Shown one piece after another: positions 16,422-24,716 of a stretch of DNA of 64,000 nucleotides (the first letter of the stretch is position 1; each line of letters starts with the position of its first letter). Origin of the DNA: Taklimakanibacter deserti (GTDB lineage: Bacteria; Pseudomonadota; Alphaproteobacteria; Rhizobiales; Aestuariivirgaceae). The stretch is taken from contig QORU01000010.1 in assembly GCA_003574785.1 (NCBI GenBank), positions 62,001 through 126,000 of the forward strand. Reading direction: 5' to 3'. Below the pieces are notes generated by a model. It saw only the letters and a program-made list of their open reading frames with translations, was not told the DNA's origin and ran no database searches. A program made the position numbers and the translations under genes.

Positions 16422-17900
16422 TCAAGCGGCGAGATTGCCGAAACAGACATATTTGGGTTCGAGATATTCAGTGATGCCGTGCCGCGAGCCTTCGCGGCCG
16501 AGGCCCGATTGCTTCCAGCCGCCGAAAGGGATCGGCGCTCCGGTGAATTTGGGGGTGTTGAGCGCGACCATGCCGTAATCGAGGCGGTCGCTGAGGCGCA
16601 TCGCCCGGCCGATGTCGCTCGTATAGACATAGGCCGCGAGCCCCATCTCGCTGGCATTGGCGCGCGTGACGACCTCGGTCTCATGATCGAACGGCAGGAT
16701 GGCGGCGACCGGCCCGAAGGTTTCTTCACGCGCGATCAGCATGTCGTCCGTCACGTCGGCGAGCACGGTCGGCGTCACGAAATTTCCGCCGAGCGCATTC
16801 GCCTCGCCGCCGGCGATAAGGCGTGCGCCCGCGGACAAGGCATCGGTGATCTGCTCACGGCATTTTTTGGCTACCGAGGCGCGCGTCATCGGGCCGATAT
16901 CGATCTCAGGCTCGAGGCCGTGCCCGAGTTTCAGCCGCGCCGTCGCCGCGCCGAAAGCGGCGATGAACCTCTCATAGATCGGGCGCTCGACATAGATGCG
17001 GTTGGCGGCGAGACAATCCTGCCCGGAGGTCGCAAATTTGGCGGCGATACATCCGCTCACCGCCTGCTCGAAGCCGGCATCGGCGAACAGGATGAAGGGC
17101 GCATGGCCGCCGAGCTCCAGCGAGGCCTTCTTGACGGTCTTGGCCGCCTGCGCCAGCAGGAGCCGGCCCACTTCCGTCGAACCGGTGAAGGAGAAGGCAC
17201 GCACCTCCTTATGATCGAGAAGCCGCCGCGCCAAGGGCGGCGCCTCGCCCGTCACGACCTGCAGGACACCTGCGGGAATGCCGGCCTCCTCGCCGAGGCG
17301 CGCCAGCGCAAGCCCTGAGAGCGGCGTCTCGGGCGCGGGCTTCACGATCATCACGCAGCCTGCCGCCAAGGCGGCGCCGGCTTTGCGCGTGATCATGGCG
17401 CTCGGGAAATTCCACGGCGTGATCGCCGCCGTCACCCCCATGGGCTGCATATGGACGCTAAGCCGGCTACCCGGCAGATGGCTCGGGATCGTCTCGCCAT
17501 AGGTCCGCTCGCCTTCCGCCGCGAACCAGTCGAGGAAGCTCGCGGCATAGGCGATCTCACCACGTGCCTCACTCAGCGGCTTGCCCTGCTCGGCCGTCAT
17601 CAGCACCGCGAGGTCCTCCGCATTGGCCAGCATCAGGGCACCCCACTGGCGCAGGATCGCGCCGCGCTCGAGGGGCGTGCGGTCGCGCCAGGCGAGGAAG
17701 GCGGCCGAGCCCGCGGCCACGGCGCGATCGACAGCCTCGACCGGACAAGCCGCGACATCGATGAGATGCTCGCCCGTCGCCGGATCGATCACCGGCAAGG
17801 TGGCATTCTCGCTCAGCCATTCGCCGGCAATGAAGGCGCGGTTCTCCAGGAGATCGCGCCGTTTGAGACGGCGGAGCGCATCGACGGCCAGACCTTTCAT
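16422..17900 (-). CDS. gabD: NAD(P)-dependent succinate-semialdehyde dehydrogenase-type ALDH
   Basis: A 492-residue aldehyde dehydrogenase of GabD length. Visible are TPWNFPSAMITRKAGAALAAGC (cofactor pocket), FTGSTEVGRLL, the general base Glu in LELGGHAPF and the nucleophilic Cys in SGQDCLAANR. GabD proteins oxidise succinate semialdehyde to succinate. It is the promoter-proximal gene of a two-gene operon with the aminotransferase and is divergent from an Lrp-type regulator. Other short-chain semialdehydes remain possible substrates. Confidence 0.9.
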   Translation of the reverse strand: MKGLAVDALRRLKRRDLLENRAFIAGEWLSENATLPVIDPATGEHLIDVAACPVEAVDRAVAAGSAAFLAWRDRTPLERGAILRQWGALMLANAEDLAVLMTAEQGKPLSEARGEIAYAASFLDWFAAEGERTYGETIPSHLPGSRLSVHMQPMGVTAAITPWNFPSAMITRKAGAALAAGCVMIVKPAPETPLSGLALARLGEEAGIPAGVLQVVTGEAPPLARRLLDHKEVRAFSFTGSTEVGRLLLAQAAKTVKKASLELGGHAPFILFADAGFEQAVSGCIAAKFATSGQDCLAANRIYVERPIYERFIAAFGAATARLKLGHGLEPEIDIGPMTRASVAKKCREQITDALSAGARLIAGGEANALGGNFVTPTVLADVTDDMLIAREETFGPVAAILPFDHETEVVTRANASEMGLAAYVYTSDIGRAMRLSDRLDYGMVALNTPKFTGAPIPFGGWKQSGLGREGSRHGITEYLEPKYVCFGNLAA

Positions 17901-18034
17901 GGGTGACGATCTCCATGTGATTCATGCGACTGATGAGCGCAAAATAGCCGCTGACGCGTTGCGCTGGACTGCGTTTCCTGCTCAGTTGGTTTGGAAAATC
18001 TGCAATTTTTCAGATTTAGACGCAGGATACCTTC

Positions 18035-18502
18035 ATGACAGAATTGGATCGCATAGATATCGAGATCCTTGAGGCGGTGCAGCACAACAACCGGCTGACG
18101 ACGGAGGAACTCGGCCAGCGGGTCGGGCTTTCGGCCACCGCCTGCCAGCGGCGCTTGAAGCGGCTGCGCACCGAGGGCGTGATCGAGGCCGACATCTCCA
18201 TCGTGGCGCCGAAGGCCGTCGGCCGGCCCGTCTCCATGCTGGTGCTGGTCTCGCTCGAACGCGAGCGCGCCGACATCATCGACCGCTTCAAGGCCTCGAT
18301 CCGCTCGACGCCTGAAGTGATGATCGGCTTCTACGTCACCGGCGATGCCGACTTCGTCCTCCTCATCACCGCAAAGAGCATGGAGGACTATGAGCAATTC
18401 ACCCGCCGCTTCTTCTACGAGAACCATGACATCAAGGGCTTCAAGACCATGGTGGTGATGGATCGCGTGAAGGCTGGTTTCGCGCTGCCCATGGATCTGT
18501 GA
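18035..18502 (+). CDS. Lrp/AsnC family transcriptional regulator
   Basis: A 155-residue regulator: N-terminal helix-turn-helix (LDRIDIEILEAVQHNNRLTT, LSATACQRRLKRLRTEGVI) and a C-terminal RAM ligand-binding domain (VMIGFYVTGDADFVLLI). Lrp/AsnC proteins respond to amino acids. It is divergent from gabD with a 134-bp shared upstream region, which makes local control of the gabD/aminotransferase operon likely, with an amino acid or amine as effector. Confidence 0.92.
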   Translation: MTELDRIDIEILEAVQHNNRLTTEELGQRVGLSATACQRRLKRLRTEGVIEADISIVAPKAVGRPVSMLVLVSLERERADIIDRFKASIRSTPEVMIGFYVTGDADFVLLITAKSMEDYEQFTRRFFYENHDIKGFKTMVVMDRVKAGFALPMDL

Positions 18503-18743
18503 GCGGTGGCCAGAAAATCCGCAATTTCGACCACGCCCCGCTTTCCCTCCCGTGCCATAGCATGTTGCCTGCCGGCACCGGGCTAATTTCCCTGGTGGTC
18601 ATGACGCGGAATTTCAGCTAGGCCGCTGTTCTTATTCGGCTCTTTGAGCCGCAGATGCCTGCAAGCTGCGTCCCTTTTTCAAAAATACCCTGTTTTTTCC
18701 CTGTATCCGTGGCGATGGGTGCGCGGATTTGCGGGCGCGACGG

Positions 18744-21656
18744 CTATGGCATCTTGAACCGGTCGTTTTGCCTGAGCCTTGTCAGAGGTGGCGGACCGTC
18801 CTTGAACAAGGTCGTGAGATCGAGTTCGCCGATCATCTGCTCGCAGATCCGATATCCCACTTCGCGATAGGCCTCGAACTGATCCTCATCGAAGAACTGA
18901 TCGCCGGTCGATTCATTCGGAAAGTCGTGATGCGCGCCGCGATAGCCCTTTGCGCCGATGGCCAAATCAGGGATGAGGGTGGATTTCATGTAGATCAAAA
19001 TGCCGGTCTTCGGCCAGCCCTTCCCGCCGCGCTCGCCATAGTCTATCCGAGCCACGAAATAGCCCTTTTCGGCGAATTCGGCACCCTTGGGATAGTCGGT
19101 AAGCTTGCTGCTGGCGATCATCTGGGCCGGGCTCGAGCCTTCGAATGCAGCCTTGCCGGGCTTCTTGACCTGCATATCGAAATGGACCGTCGCGCCAAAA
19201 TCCTGCCCGACGCGCTGCACCGCGGTGACGAGATCGCGATAGGAGGAGGCGATGTCCTGCCCGCCGTCGCAGATGATGATCAGGCCGCAGCGCCGGCGCA
19301 CCAGCTCATAGACAGCGAGATTCTCGAAATGACCGCCATCGGCGACCTCCAGCCATTTCGCCGTCTCGGTATAGCCGCTGCGCGCCGCCGCATAGGCTCC
19401 GCCGGGCCAGAAGTGATTGGGCCTGCGCATCAGCTCTCCGGGCACACCATAGCGGGGATTGGGGATCCAGTAGCCGAGCCTGACATTCAACAGGCTCATC
19501 GCCAGCGAGACGAAGGGGCTGCGGGTCAGGCCGCGTCCGCCGGCGGCACCGCGCGGATTGGCGGCGGCGCCTGAAATCGCCATCGCCGAAGCCAGGGTCA
19601 GGTCGGCATTGGCGCTGTCCGCCGTGCGGTGCCATCCGGTGGCGGACGAGCCGATGAATTCCGGGGTCAGAACGAAATTGTCACCGCCGCGTAAACGATA
19701 TTTGCGCTGCGAGGAATTGGTCAGCACCGCATTCGCATTGATGATCTGATAGGGGCCCTTGGACCAGGCCTCGTTCCAGCAATCGACGAGCTTGCGCTCA
19801 TTGGCCGCCGTCGCCGCGGCATTGACGTCACCGCGCAATGTGTCGGCGTCGGGAAGGAAGGCTTCCATCAGCCGGTCGCGGTAGAAGCGATGCAGGCCGA
19901 TATGGTTGGTGTTGACGAACCAGCCGCCGATCAGGGCGGCGATGACGGCAGCGCCAATGAGCGCCCGTTGCATCGTCTCACCCTCCATGAAAGTGAGGGC
20001 GAGCCTGTGGCCCACCAGCAGGACGCCATAGGCAAACAGGGCCGCGCCGATCATTATCGTGATCTGGGTCAACCGGCTGTCGCCCCGGATCCGGGTGAGG
20101 AGCTGGCCCGCCAGAGTGATGCCGAGCCCCAGCGCCGCCCACACGCCGCCCAGGCTATAATTGATGTAATGGCTCACCAGCGGCAGGCTGCCAAAGAGAA
20201 GGAGCACGATGATCCAGAACAATATCCGGCCGAAGAACCATTCGAATACGCGCCGCGCGCGATATTGCAGCAGCGCCGACGTCGGGCGCTGCATTTCGGC
20301 CGTTGGATTCCCGACGGCTTCCGCCCTGAGCAGGTGCCTGATGAGGAGGCCGGTGATATAGGCAGCGAAGATGAGGAAAGCCACGCTGTAAACGAACAGC
20401 AGGAATTCCGGAAATCTTCCGAGAATCTGCCAGCCCTTGTTCGGAACGATGCGATCGGCAATGGCACTCAGAACCAGGATCGCGAGCAACCCCAGCAAGA
20501 CTCTGGCGATCGGCCTCTGTTCCTCGCTCTTCAGGCCCTCGACCAGGCCACGCCTGCCGATGAAAGCGGTGGCGAGCACCGCGCCGACAAAGACGATGGC
20601 CCAAAGGATGAGGCCGGTCGCCAGGCTCGGCATTTCCACCATTGCCGCAGAACGGCCACGTGCGAAAAGCGCCTCCATCGCGGGCTCCATCCACATCAAA
20701 GTGACTGCAAGCAGGACGAAGCCGGCGACGGCGCTGACGCCGACCAGCAGCCAGCTGTACCATTTCGACGTTTCAGGCGCTGCAGCATCGGCCGACTTCG
20801 GTTCGGAGTCCGACTCCGTCAGACTCCTCCACGACAGCAGCGAGTGATTGATGCTGCCGAGGATGAACAGGACAAAGAGCACCAGAGCCAGCACGAGCAT
20901 CAGGAGAAAGACCGGTGGAATGGTCCGATTGATATCCAGCTCCGTGCTGGTGCCCACCACATCGGCGGCGGTCTCGAGCGTGCCTGGTGCTGCCATGCGC
21001 ACGGCAAAAGGCAGCCCTTTAAAGACGGGAAGCCGCCCCAAGGCATAGATGAGGCCCATGATGAGCGCTGTCACCGGCACCCAGATCAGCAGGTTGAGCA
21101 GGATGGCACGCCCGACCACCGCAATGCCCGACCAGATGGAGAGACCGTTACCCGGTGCCAGATAGTTTCCCTGGACACGCAGATACTGCAGCGGCGTCAG
21201 CATCCGGTCCTTCCCGTTCACGATCCCCTCGCCCGGCTCCGGCAATCTGGGGTCGTTCGTCCCGAAGGGAAAGCGGCTCTCCGTATCATACCGGCTTTCA
21301 TGCACCGGCTCGCCGCGCGCATTGCCGCGCAACCACCAGGTGAGGGCCGAGCCGATATATCCGCCACCCGAGACGGTGGAGAGATAGTCGACATGCTTCA
21401 GCAGTCCGGCCCCGGCAAGCTTCTGCAGGATGCCGAGAGAGACGGTGGCTGAACGAATCCCGCCGCCCGAGAGAGCGAGTCCCACTGTGTAAGGCCCTTC
21501 GCCCAAGGCCCCGCTTTGCAGCTTTGCATGGAGCTCCTTTGCCGCTTCCCGCCTTGTTCCGACCGTCGCGAGTTCGGCGCGCAACATGCGATCCTCCCCG
21601 CTGAGCGGCTGGGCTCCAGCAGTGGAGATCGTCCTGGGATCGAGCGCGGTGTCCAT
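18744..21656 (-). CDS. Patatin-like phospholipase with a multi-pass membrane insert
   Basis: A 970-residue protein. The patatin half-site ALSGGGIRSAT (oxyanion hole, near residue 66) and the nucleophile Ser in YLSTVSGGGYIG (near residue 103) are followed by roughly ten hydrophobic segments (about residues 155-580). The second half then returns with the catalytic Asp in VADGGHFENLAVYEL (near residue 770). The fold is therefore split by a membrane domain. Family members are Ser-Asp dyad acyl hydrolases. It starts 15 bp after the cytochrome c stop with a GGAGGAAG ribosome-binding site, so the two form an operon. Lipid turnover coupled to a membrane redox protein is only a guess. Confidence 0.85.
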   Translation of the reverse strand: MDTALDPRTISTAGAQPLSGEDRMLRAELATVGTRREAAKELHAKLQSGALGEGPYTVGLALSGGGIRSATVSLGILQKLAGAGLLKHVDYLSTVSGGGYIGSALTWWLRGNARGEPVHESRYDTESRFPFGTNDPRLPEPGEGIVNGKDRMLTPLQYLRVQGNYLAPGNGLSIWSGIAVVGRAILLNLLIWVPVTALIMGLIYALGRLPVFKGLPFAVRMAAPGTLETAADVVGTSTELDINRTIPPVFLLMLVLALVLFVLFILGSINHSLLSWRSLTESDSEPKSADAAAPETSKWYSWLLVGVSAVAGFVLLAVTLMWMEPAMEALFARGRSAAMVEMPSLATGLILWAIVFVGAVLATAFIGRRGLVEGLKSEEQRPIARVLLGLLAILVLSAIADRIVPNKGWQILGRFPEFLLFVYSVAFLIFAAYITGLLIRHLLRAEAVGNPTAEMQRPTSALLQYRARRVFEWFFGRILFWIIVLLLFGSLPLVSHYINYSLGGVWAALGLGITLAGQLLTRIRGDSRLTQITIMIGAALFAYGVLLVGHRLALTFMEGETMQRALIGAAVIAALIGGWFVNTNHIGLHRFYRDRLMEAFLPDADTLRGDVNAAATAANERKLVDCWNEAWSKGPYQIINANAVLTNSSQRKYRLRGGDNFVLTPEFIGSSATGWHRTADSANADLTLASAMAISGAAANPRGAAGGRGLTRSPFVSLAMSLLNVRLGYWIPNPRYGVPGELMRRPNHFWPGGAYAAARSGYTETAKWLEVADGGHFENLAVYELVRRRCGLIIICDGGQDIASSYRDLVTAVQRVGQDFGATVHFDMQVKKPGKAAFEGSSPAQMIASSKLTDYPKGAEFAEKGYFVARIDYGERGGKGWPKTGILIYMKSTLIPDLAIGAKGYRGAHHDFPNESTGDQFFDEDQFEAYREVGYRICEQMIGELDLTTLFKDGPPPLTRLRQNDRFKMP

Positions 21657-21671
21657 TGCAACTTCCTCCGC

Positions 21672-23207
21672 TCACAGCGTCTTCAGATATTCGATGAGCT
21701 GGCGCTTCTGTTCCGGCGTCAGATCGGTTCCATAGGCATGGCCGAGCCTGCCATTGCCGGGCAGCGTCGTGTCGAACAGGAAATTGCTCGGACAGGATGG
21801 CTCCACCCGGTCCGAGATGAAGCCCATATTGACCGGATCATAGAGGTCGCAGCCGCGATAGAAGCTGGTGCGCCGCTCTTCCGGTGCGGTCAGCAGCTCC
21901 TTCAGATTCGCTACCGCGCCATTGTGCAGATAGGGTGCGGTCAGCCAGAGCCCCGAGATCGGCCCGGCGATATAGCCCTTGCTCTTGATCATGTTGGCGC
22001 GCTGGACACCCATCTCCACCGCCACCCGGTTCGCCCGATCGGCATCTTCCTGCCGCCAGGCGTCGTAGCGTTCGCGATCGGTGCCGATATCCTCGATCGG
22101 AACCACCTTGCCGAAATATCTGCCGCCGGTCTCATGACATTCGGCGCAATTGGTCTTGTAGAGCGCGGCCCCCGCCACGACGTCGGCATTTCCTGGCTTG
22201 GGCGCCAGCGGATAGTTGGGCGGCTGCACGCGCTGGAGATAGGCGCGGATATCGCGCATCTGCCTCTCGAAATACGGCCCCGGCGGCGCGCCAAGGCCCA
22301 ATGCCGAATCCATGATCACGGCGAGCGGATCCAGCGTCTCGCCGCCCCAGTTCAGCGACTGGCCTTCGCGCACCGAGAGATTCCAGATCGCCGGAAAATC
22401 GGCATTGCCTGTCGTGTGGTCCTTCCGGCGGTCAGCGTCCAGGAAGTACTTGGTGAGATGTATCCGATCGTCACGACCAGGTCCCCAATCGGGCCGCTTC
22501 ATGCCGGGGCGGAACTCGTCCTGGTCCATCCACGCAAGACCTTCGACCTTTCCAAGAAGACGGGCGCGCACGATCGGGATCAGCGCGTGGTAGATCGCCC
22601 AGTCGTCGAGACCCATCTCGAAGTTGCGCTTGATCTCTTCCCACAGGCCATCGAAGGTGAACTTCTCGTCATTGGCAGCGCAACGCAGGAAGCGCAGGAA
22701 CTCCTGCGAGGCCGTCGTGTGCGAAGGACCCGTCGGTACGATGACCGGCTTGTCGGTGACACTCATGCGATAGGTCGCCGTATGGCAGATGGCGCAGGTC
22801 TGGGTGATGCGATCAAAACCCAGGCGGCGCTTGGAAAAGCCGACCGGCAGCTCGCGGCCTTCTTCCCAAGGCAAGCCGAAAGCCCGGTAGCCGCCGAGCT
22901 TGTTGCCCGGCAGGCAGTGCGGAAACACGCGCGGCAGGACATAGAAGATGGGGTAAGGAACGCCGCGCTCATTCTCGGCATTCATCGAGCCGTATTTGAA
23001 CTGCTCTTCGGCAATATTCGCGCGGCAACGGCCCCTTCGCTCCGCTTCGACATCGGCGCATACGTTCTGCGGCTCGACATAGAAGAACTTGTAGTTGGCA
23101 TAGAGGACGGCCGCGATGCCGAGAGCCAGAAGCAGCAGCGGGCCACGCAGGAACTTGATGATCCCGTTCTGGACTCTCTCGTAAGTCGATCGCCAGGCCA
23201 TCGGCAT
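21672..23207 (-). CDS. Membrane-anchored di-haem cytochrome c family protein
   Basis: A 511-residue protein with an N-terminal membrane anchor (LLLLALGIAAVLYANYKFFY, about residues 24-43) and two haem c motifs, CAICH near residue 140 and CAECH near residue 357. The closing part (GYIAGPISGLWLTAPYLHNGAV, LTPEQKRQLIEYLKTL) resembles the C-terminal domain of di-haem cytochrome c peroxidases and related proteins. It should sit on the periplasmic side of the inner membrane. It is the first gene of an operon with the patatin-like protein. The catalytic role, if any, is not clear. Confidence 0.85.
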   Translation of the reverse strand: MPMAWRSTYERVQNGIIKFLRGPLLLLALGIAAVLYANYKFFYVEPQNVCADVEAERRGRCRANIAEEQFKYGSMNAENERGVPYPIFYVLPRVFPHCLPGNKLGGYRAFGLPWEEGRELPVGFSKRRLGFDRITQTCAICHTATYRMSVTDKPVIVPTGPSHTTASQEFLRFLRCAANDEKFTFDGLWEEIKRNFEMGLDDWAIYHALIPIVRARLLGKVEGLAWMDQDEFRPGMKRPDWGPGRDDRIHLTKYFLDADRRKDHTTGNADFPAIWNLSVREGQSLNWGGETLDPLAVIMDSALGLGAPPGPYFERQMRDIRAYLQRVQPPNYPLAPKPGNADVVAGAALYKTNCAECHETGGRYFGKVVPIEDIGTDRERYDAWRQEDADRANRVAVEMGVQRANMIKSKGYIAGPISGLWLTAPYLHNGAVANLKELLTAPEERRTSFYRGCDLYDPVNMGFISDRVEPSCPSNFLFDTTLPGNGRLGHAYGTDLTPEQKRQLIEYLKTL

Positions 23208-23219
23208 GTGAAGAGCCTC

Positions 23220-23282
23220 TCAGGAGGTCTTGGGATATTCGATGAGCGCATCCTTTTCGGCAACACCAAGGGTCGGTTTCCG
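23220..23282 (-). pseudogene. Remnant of a cytochrome c-type gene 3' end
   Basis: Just upstream of the cytochrome c start, the minus strand reads VAEKDALIEYPKTS followed by a stop. This matches the typical C-terminal helix of the same cytochrome family (compare RQLIEYLKTL at the end of the intact gene). No haem motif or open frame extends the fragment upstream, so it looks like the scar of a deleted or displaced paralogue. Confidence 0.4.
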
Positions 23283-23453
23283 CGAGCGTCTTGGCCGGTC
23301 GCTTGCCACAACGAGAGGCGACAAGCGCCTGTATTCCTTTGGGACACATCGATTCCGACGAGGACCAGAGGATGCCGGTTTTCTAACCGATGACCGCCCT
23401 CGCCTTCAGTGCGAAAAGTCACGTCAGCGTATCGGCTCTAAGGCTTGTGGCCA

Positions 23454-23498
23454 GGTTAAACCCGGCCATCCTGTTTTGCGGACAAGCCTATGCGCAAA
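23454..23498. repeat. 45-bp non-coding motif, copy 1
   Basis: Starts GGTTAAAC and ends ATGCGCAAA; it matches the segment at 30109-30153 at 34 of 45 positions with no gaps. The reverse strand reads TTTGCGCAT...CCG, similar to wording seen in short Rhizobiales intergenic repeats. It lies 9 bp from repeat R1. Confidence 0.55.
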
Positions 23499-23506
23499 TC
23501 CCGAGT

Positions 23507-23632
23507 CTAAAAATCCGCCTTCTCGCTGCCTTCCTGCTCGCGGCGCGCCACGAAGGCGTCGATCTCCTCGGCAATGGCGGGATCGAGTGGCGGCTCCTGA
23601 TATTCGACGAGCGCCCGCTTCCACACCTCATT
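23507..23632 (-). repeat. Direct repeat R1: displaced copy of the mttB-like gene 3' end
   Basis: 126 bp that match 39306-39431 at 118 of 126 positions without gaps. It still encodes the last 41 residues and the stop of the mttB-like protein (EVWKRALVEYQEPPLDP ... EGSEKADF, stop TAG). Nothing upstream continues the gene. It forms the left boundary of the export-system block, and R2 at 37433 forms the right one. Confidence 0.85.
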
Positions 23633-23672
23633 GCTTCACTGATCGAAACGGCCAAGCTAAACGGCATCGATG

Positions 23673-24014
23673 CTAATTCGCGCCTTGCGCGGGGGCTTTC
23701 GGTGCCGTTCCTGCCGGCGGATTGCGCTTGATAAGCCCTCTTTGCTCCATCACGGCGGCGAATTTCATGCACTGGTTGACCAGTTCCACGGCTCCTTCCG
23801 TATCGAGCACGAGCCGCGCGACGACATGACGTTTGCCGGCAGGCTTTTTTTGGGCCGTGGCACTCGCCTCAACGCTGTCGAACCGGACGACGCAGAACTC
23901 CAGGCGAAGCGTTTGACCGTCGAATAGCGCCTGGCCCAGTGAATCGGAAAAAACCTCGCGCACGTTCGACGGATCGATCAGTTGAAATGCAGACGACGGA
24001 AGACCGGATGGCAT
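23673..24014 (-). CDS. Unknown 113-residue protein of the export block
   Basis: Not recognised with certainty. It reads as a small alpha/beta protein: PSNVREVFSDSLGQALFDGQTLRLEFCVVRFD, a Lys/Ala-rich linker, then RLVLDTEGAVELVNQCMKFAAVM. The layout (a beta-rich front with a closing helix near a 'V-L-x-x-x-x-A' motif) is faintly like DUF3467-type proteins. There is no signal peptide, so it should be cytosolic; an adaptor or chaperone for export is conceivable but unproven. It lies 32 bp downstream of the 24047 gene, last in the run of minus-strand genes, and directly beside repeat R1. Confidence 0.55.
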   Translation of the reverse strand: MPSGLPSSAFQLIDPSNVREVFSDSLGQALFDGQTLRLEFCVVRFDSVEASATAQKKPAGKRHVVARLVLDTEGAVELVNQCMKFAAVMEQRGLIKRNPPAGTAPKAPAQGAN

Positions 24015-24046
24015 CAGGCAAAACCCCTTTCGATTGCTGCGGCAAG

Positions 24047-24655
24047 CTAGGGTGCGTTGAGTCGCTTTACATCGACCAGGCCGGAAGCACGCACAACAAT
24101 GTCGGTTGCGAAGTGAACATCACACACGATCTGTACTTTGTCGTCACCCCGCCGGTCGAGAGTGATCGCGCCGCGCAGGAGGTGGCGCGCGACTGCATTC
24201 TTGTCGGTCAATTGGCCCTTGAAATCCGTCGAGCCGGTCCCGGGGTCAAATTTGTACACTCCCGTTTTGAACTCCCTGATGTTGAAGAGAACGACGCTGA
24301 TGATTTCATCGGAACCTGGCCTGCTGGTCTTCAGGCTGATGACATAATCGGGACTGCACGCCTTAGGATCTGCGCAGATGGCTCCGCCAGAGACGATCTC
24401 GAACTGGCAGACATCAGGAGAGAATGTCCCGCCACTGACCTCGATGTCGAGGCCGCAAGGTGAGCGTGGATTTTGCGACGCCTCTATGACCCTTGGCGCG
24501 GCCAGGTAATTCTCGTTTATCGAGGCATCGTTGTCTCGGCCGTATCCCATCCAACCTCTCGCCTCGCACACGGGCACAAGACACGCAAGGAACAACGCTG
24601 CCGTCGGAAGAACGACGCTTCTTTCGCTTGAAAAGACGCAAAACTCAACTGGCAC
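24047..24655 (-). CDS. Unknown secreted protein of the export block
   Basis: About 202 residues from a GTG start, with a probable signal peptide (SVVLPTAALFLACLVPVCEA, near residues 13-32). The mature part is beta-rich with five or six Cys (SPCGLD, DVCQFE, AICADPKACSPD, QIVCDVHF), suggesting disulfides in the periplasm or outside. No known domain is recognised. It follows the giant LEPR-XLL gene on the same strand, with a hairpin between them (24682-24707). It may be an accessory envelope factor for the giant protein. Start position is uncertain. Confidence 0.55.
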   Translation of the reverse strand: MPVEFCVFSSERSVVLPTAALFLACLVPVCEARGWMGYGRDNDASINENYLAAPRVIEASQNPRSPCGLDIEVSGGTFSPDVCQFEIVSGGAICADPKACSPDYVISLKTSRPGSDEIISVVLFNIREFKTGVYKFDPGTGSTDFKGQLTDKNAVARHLLRGAITLDRRGDDKVQIVCDVHFATDIVVRASGLVDVKRLNAP

Positions 24656-24681
24656 GTCAATTCTGCCGAGTAGGGAGCAAA

Positions 24682-24707
24682 CCGCTCCCGGGCGGTCCCG
24701 GGAGCGG
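24682..24707 (-). terminator. Strong hairpin after the giant gene
   Basis: Eleven-base-pair perfect stem (arm CCGCTCCCGGG) with a 4-base loop, 9 bp after the stop codon of the giant gene. On the minus strand it is followed by only a short T run (TTTGCT), so termination may be partial and allow some read-through into the 24047 gene. Confidence 0.65.
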
Positions 24708-24716
24708 GAATTGTGT

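Larger units (their letters stand above)
23208..23672. other. Gene-free stretch with rearrangement scars
   Basis: This 465-bp stretch holds no intact gene. From low to high coordinate it contains the cytochrome C-terminal remnant (23220-23282), a 45-bp non-coding motif (23454-23498) and repeat R1, a copy of the last 42 codons of the mttB-like gene (23507-23632). It marks the left edge of the inserted block. Confidence 0.7.

Noticed and set aside
15131..16474. 447-residue frame opposite the aminotransferase
   Set aside because: The minus-strand aminotransferase carries all conserved motifs; the plus-strand frame has none.
23507..23632. Repeat R1 as part of a small gene on either strand
   Set aside because: The frames across it are short and the mttB-frame fragment has no upstream continuation; the similarity to the mttB 3' end explains the sequence.
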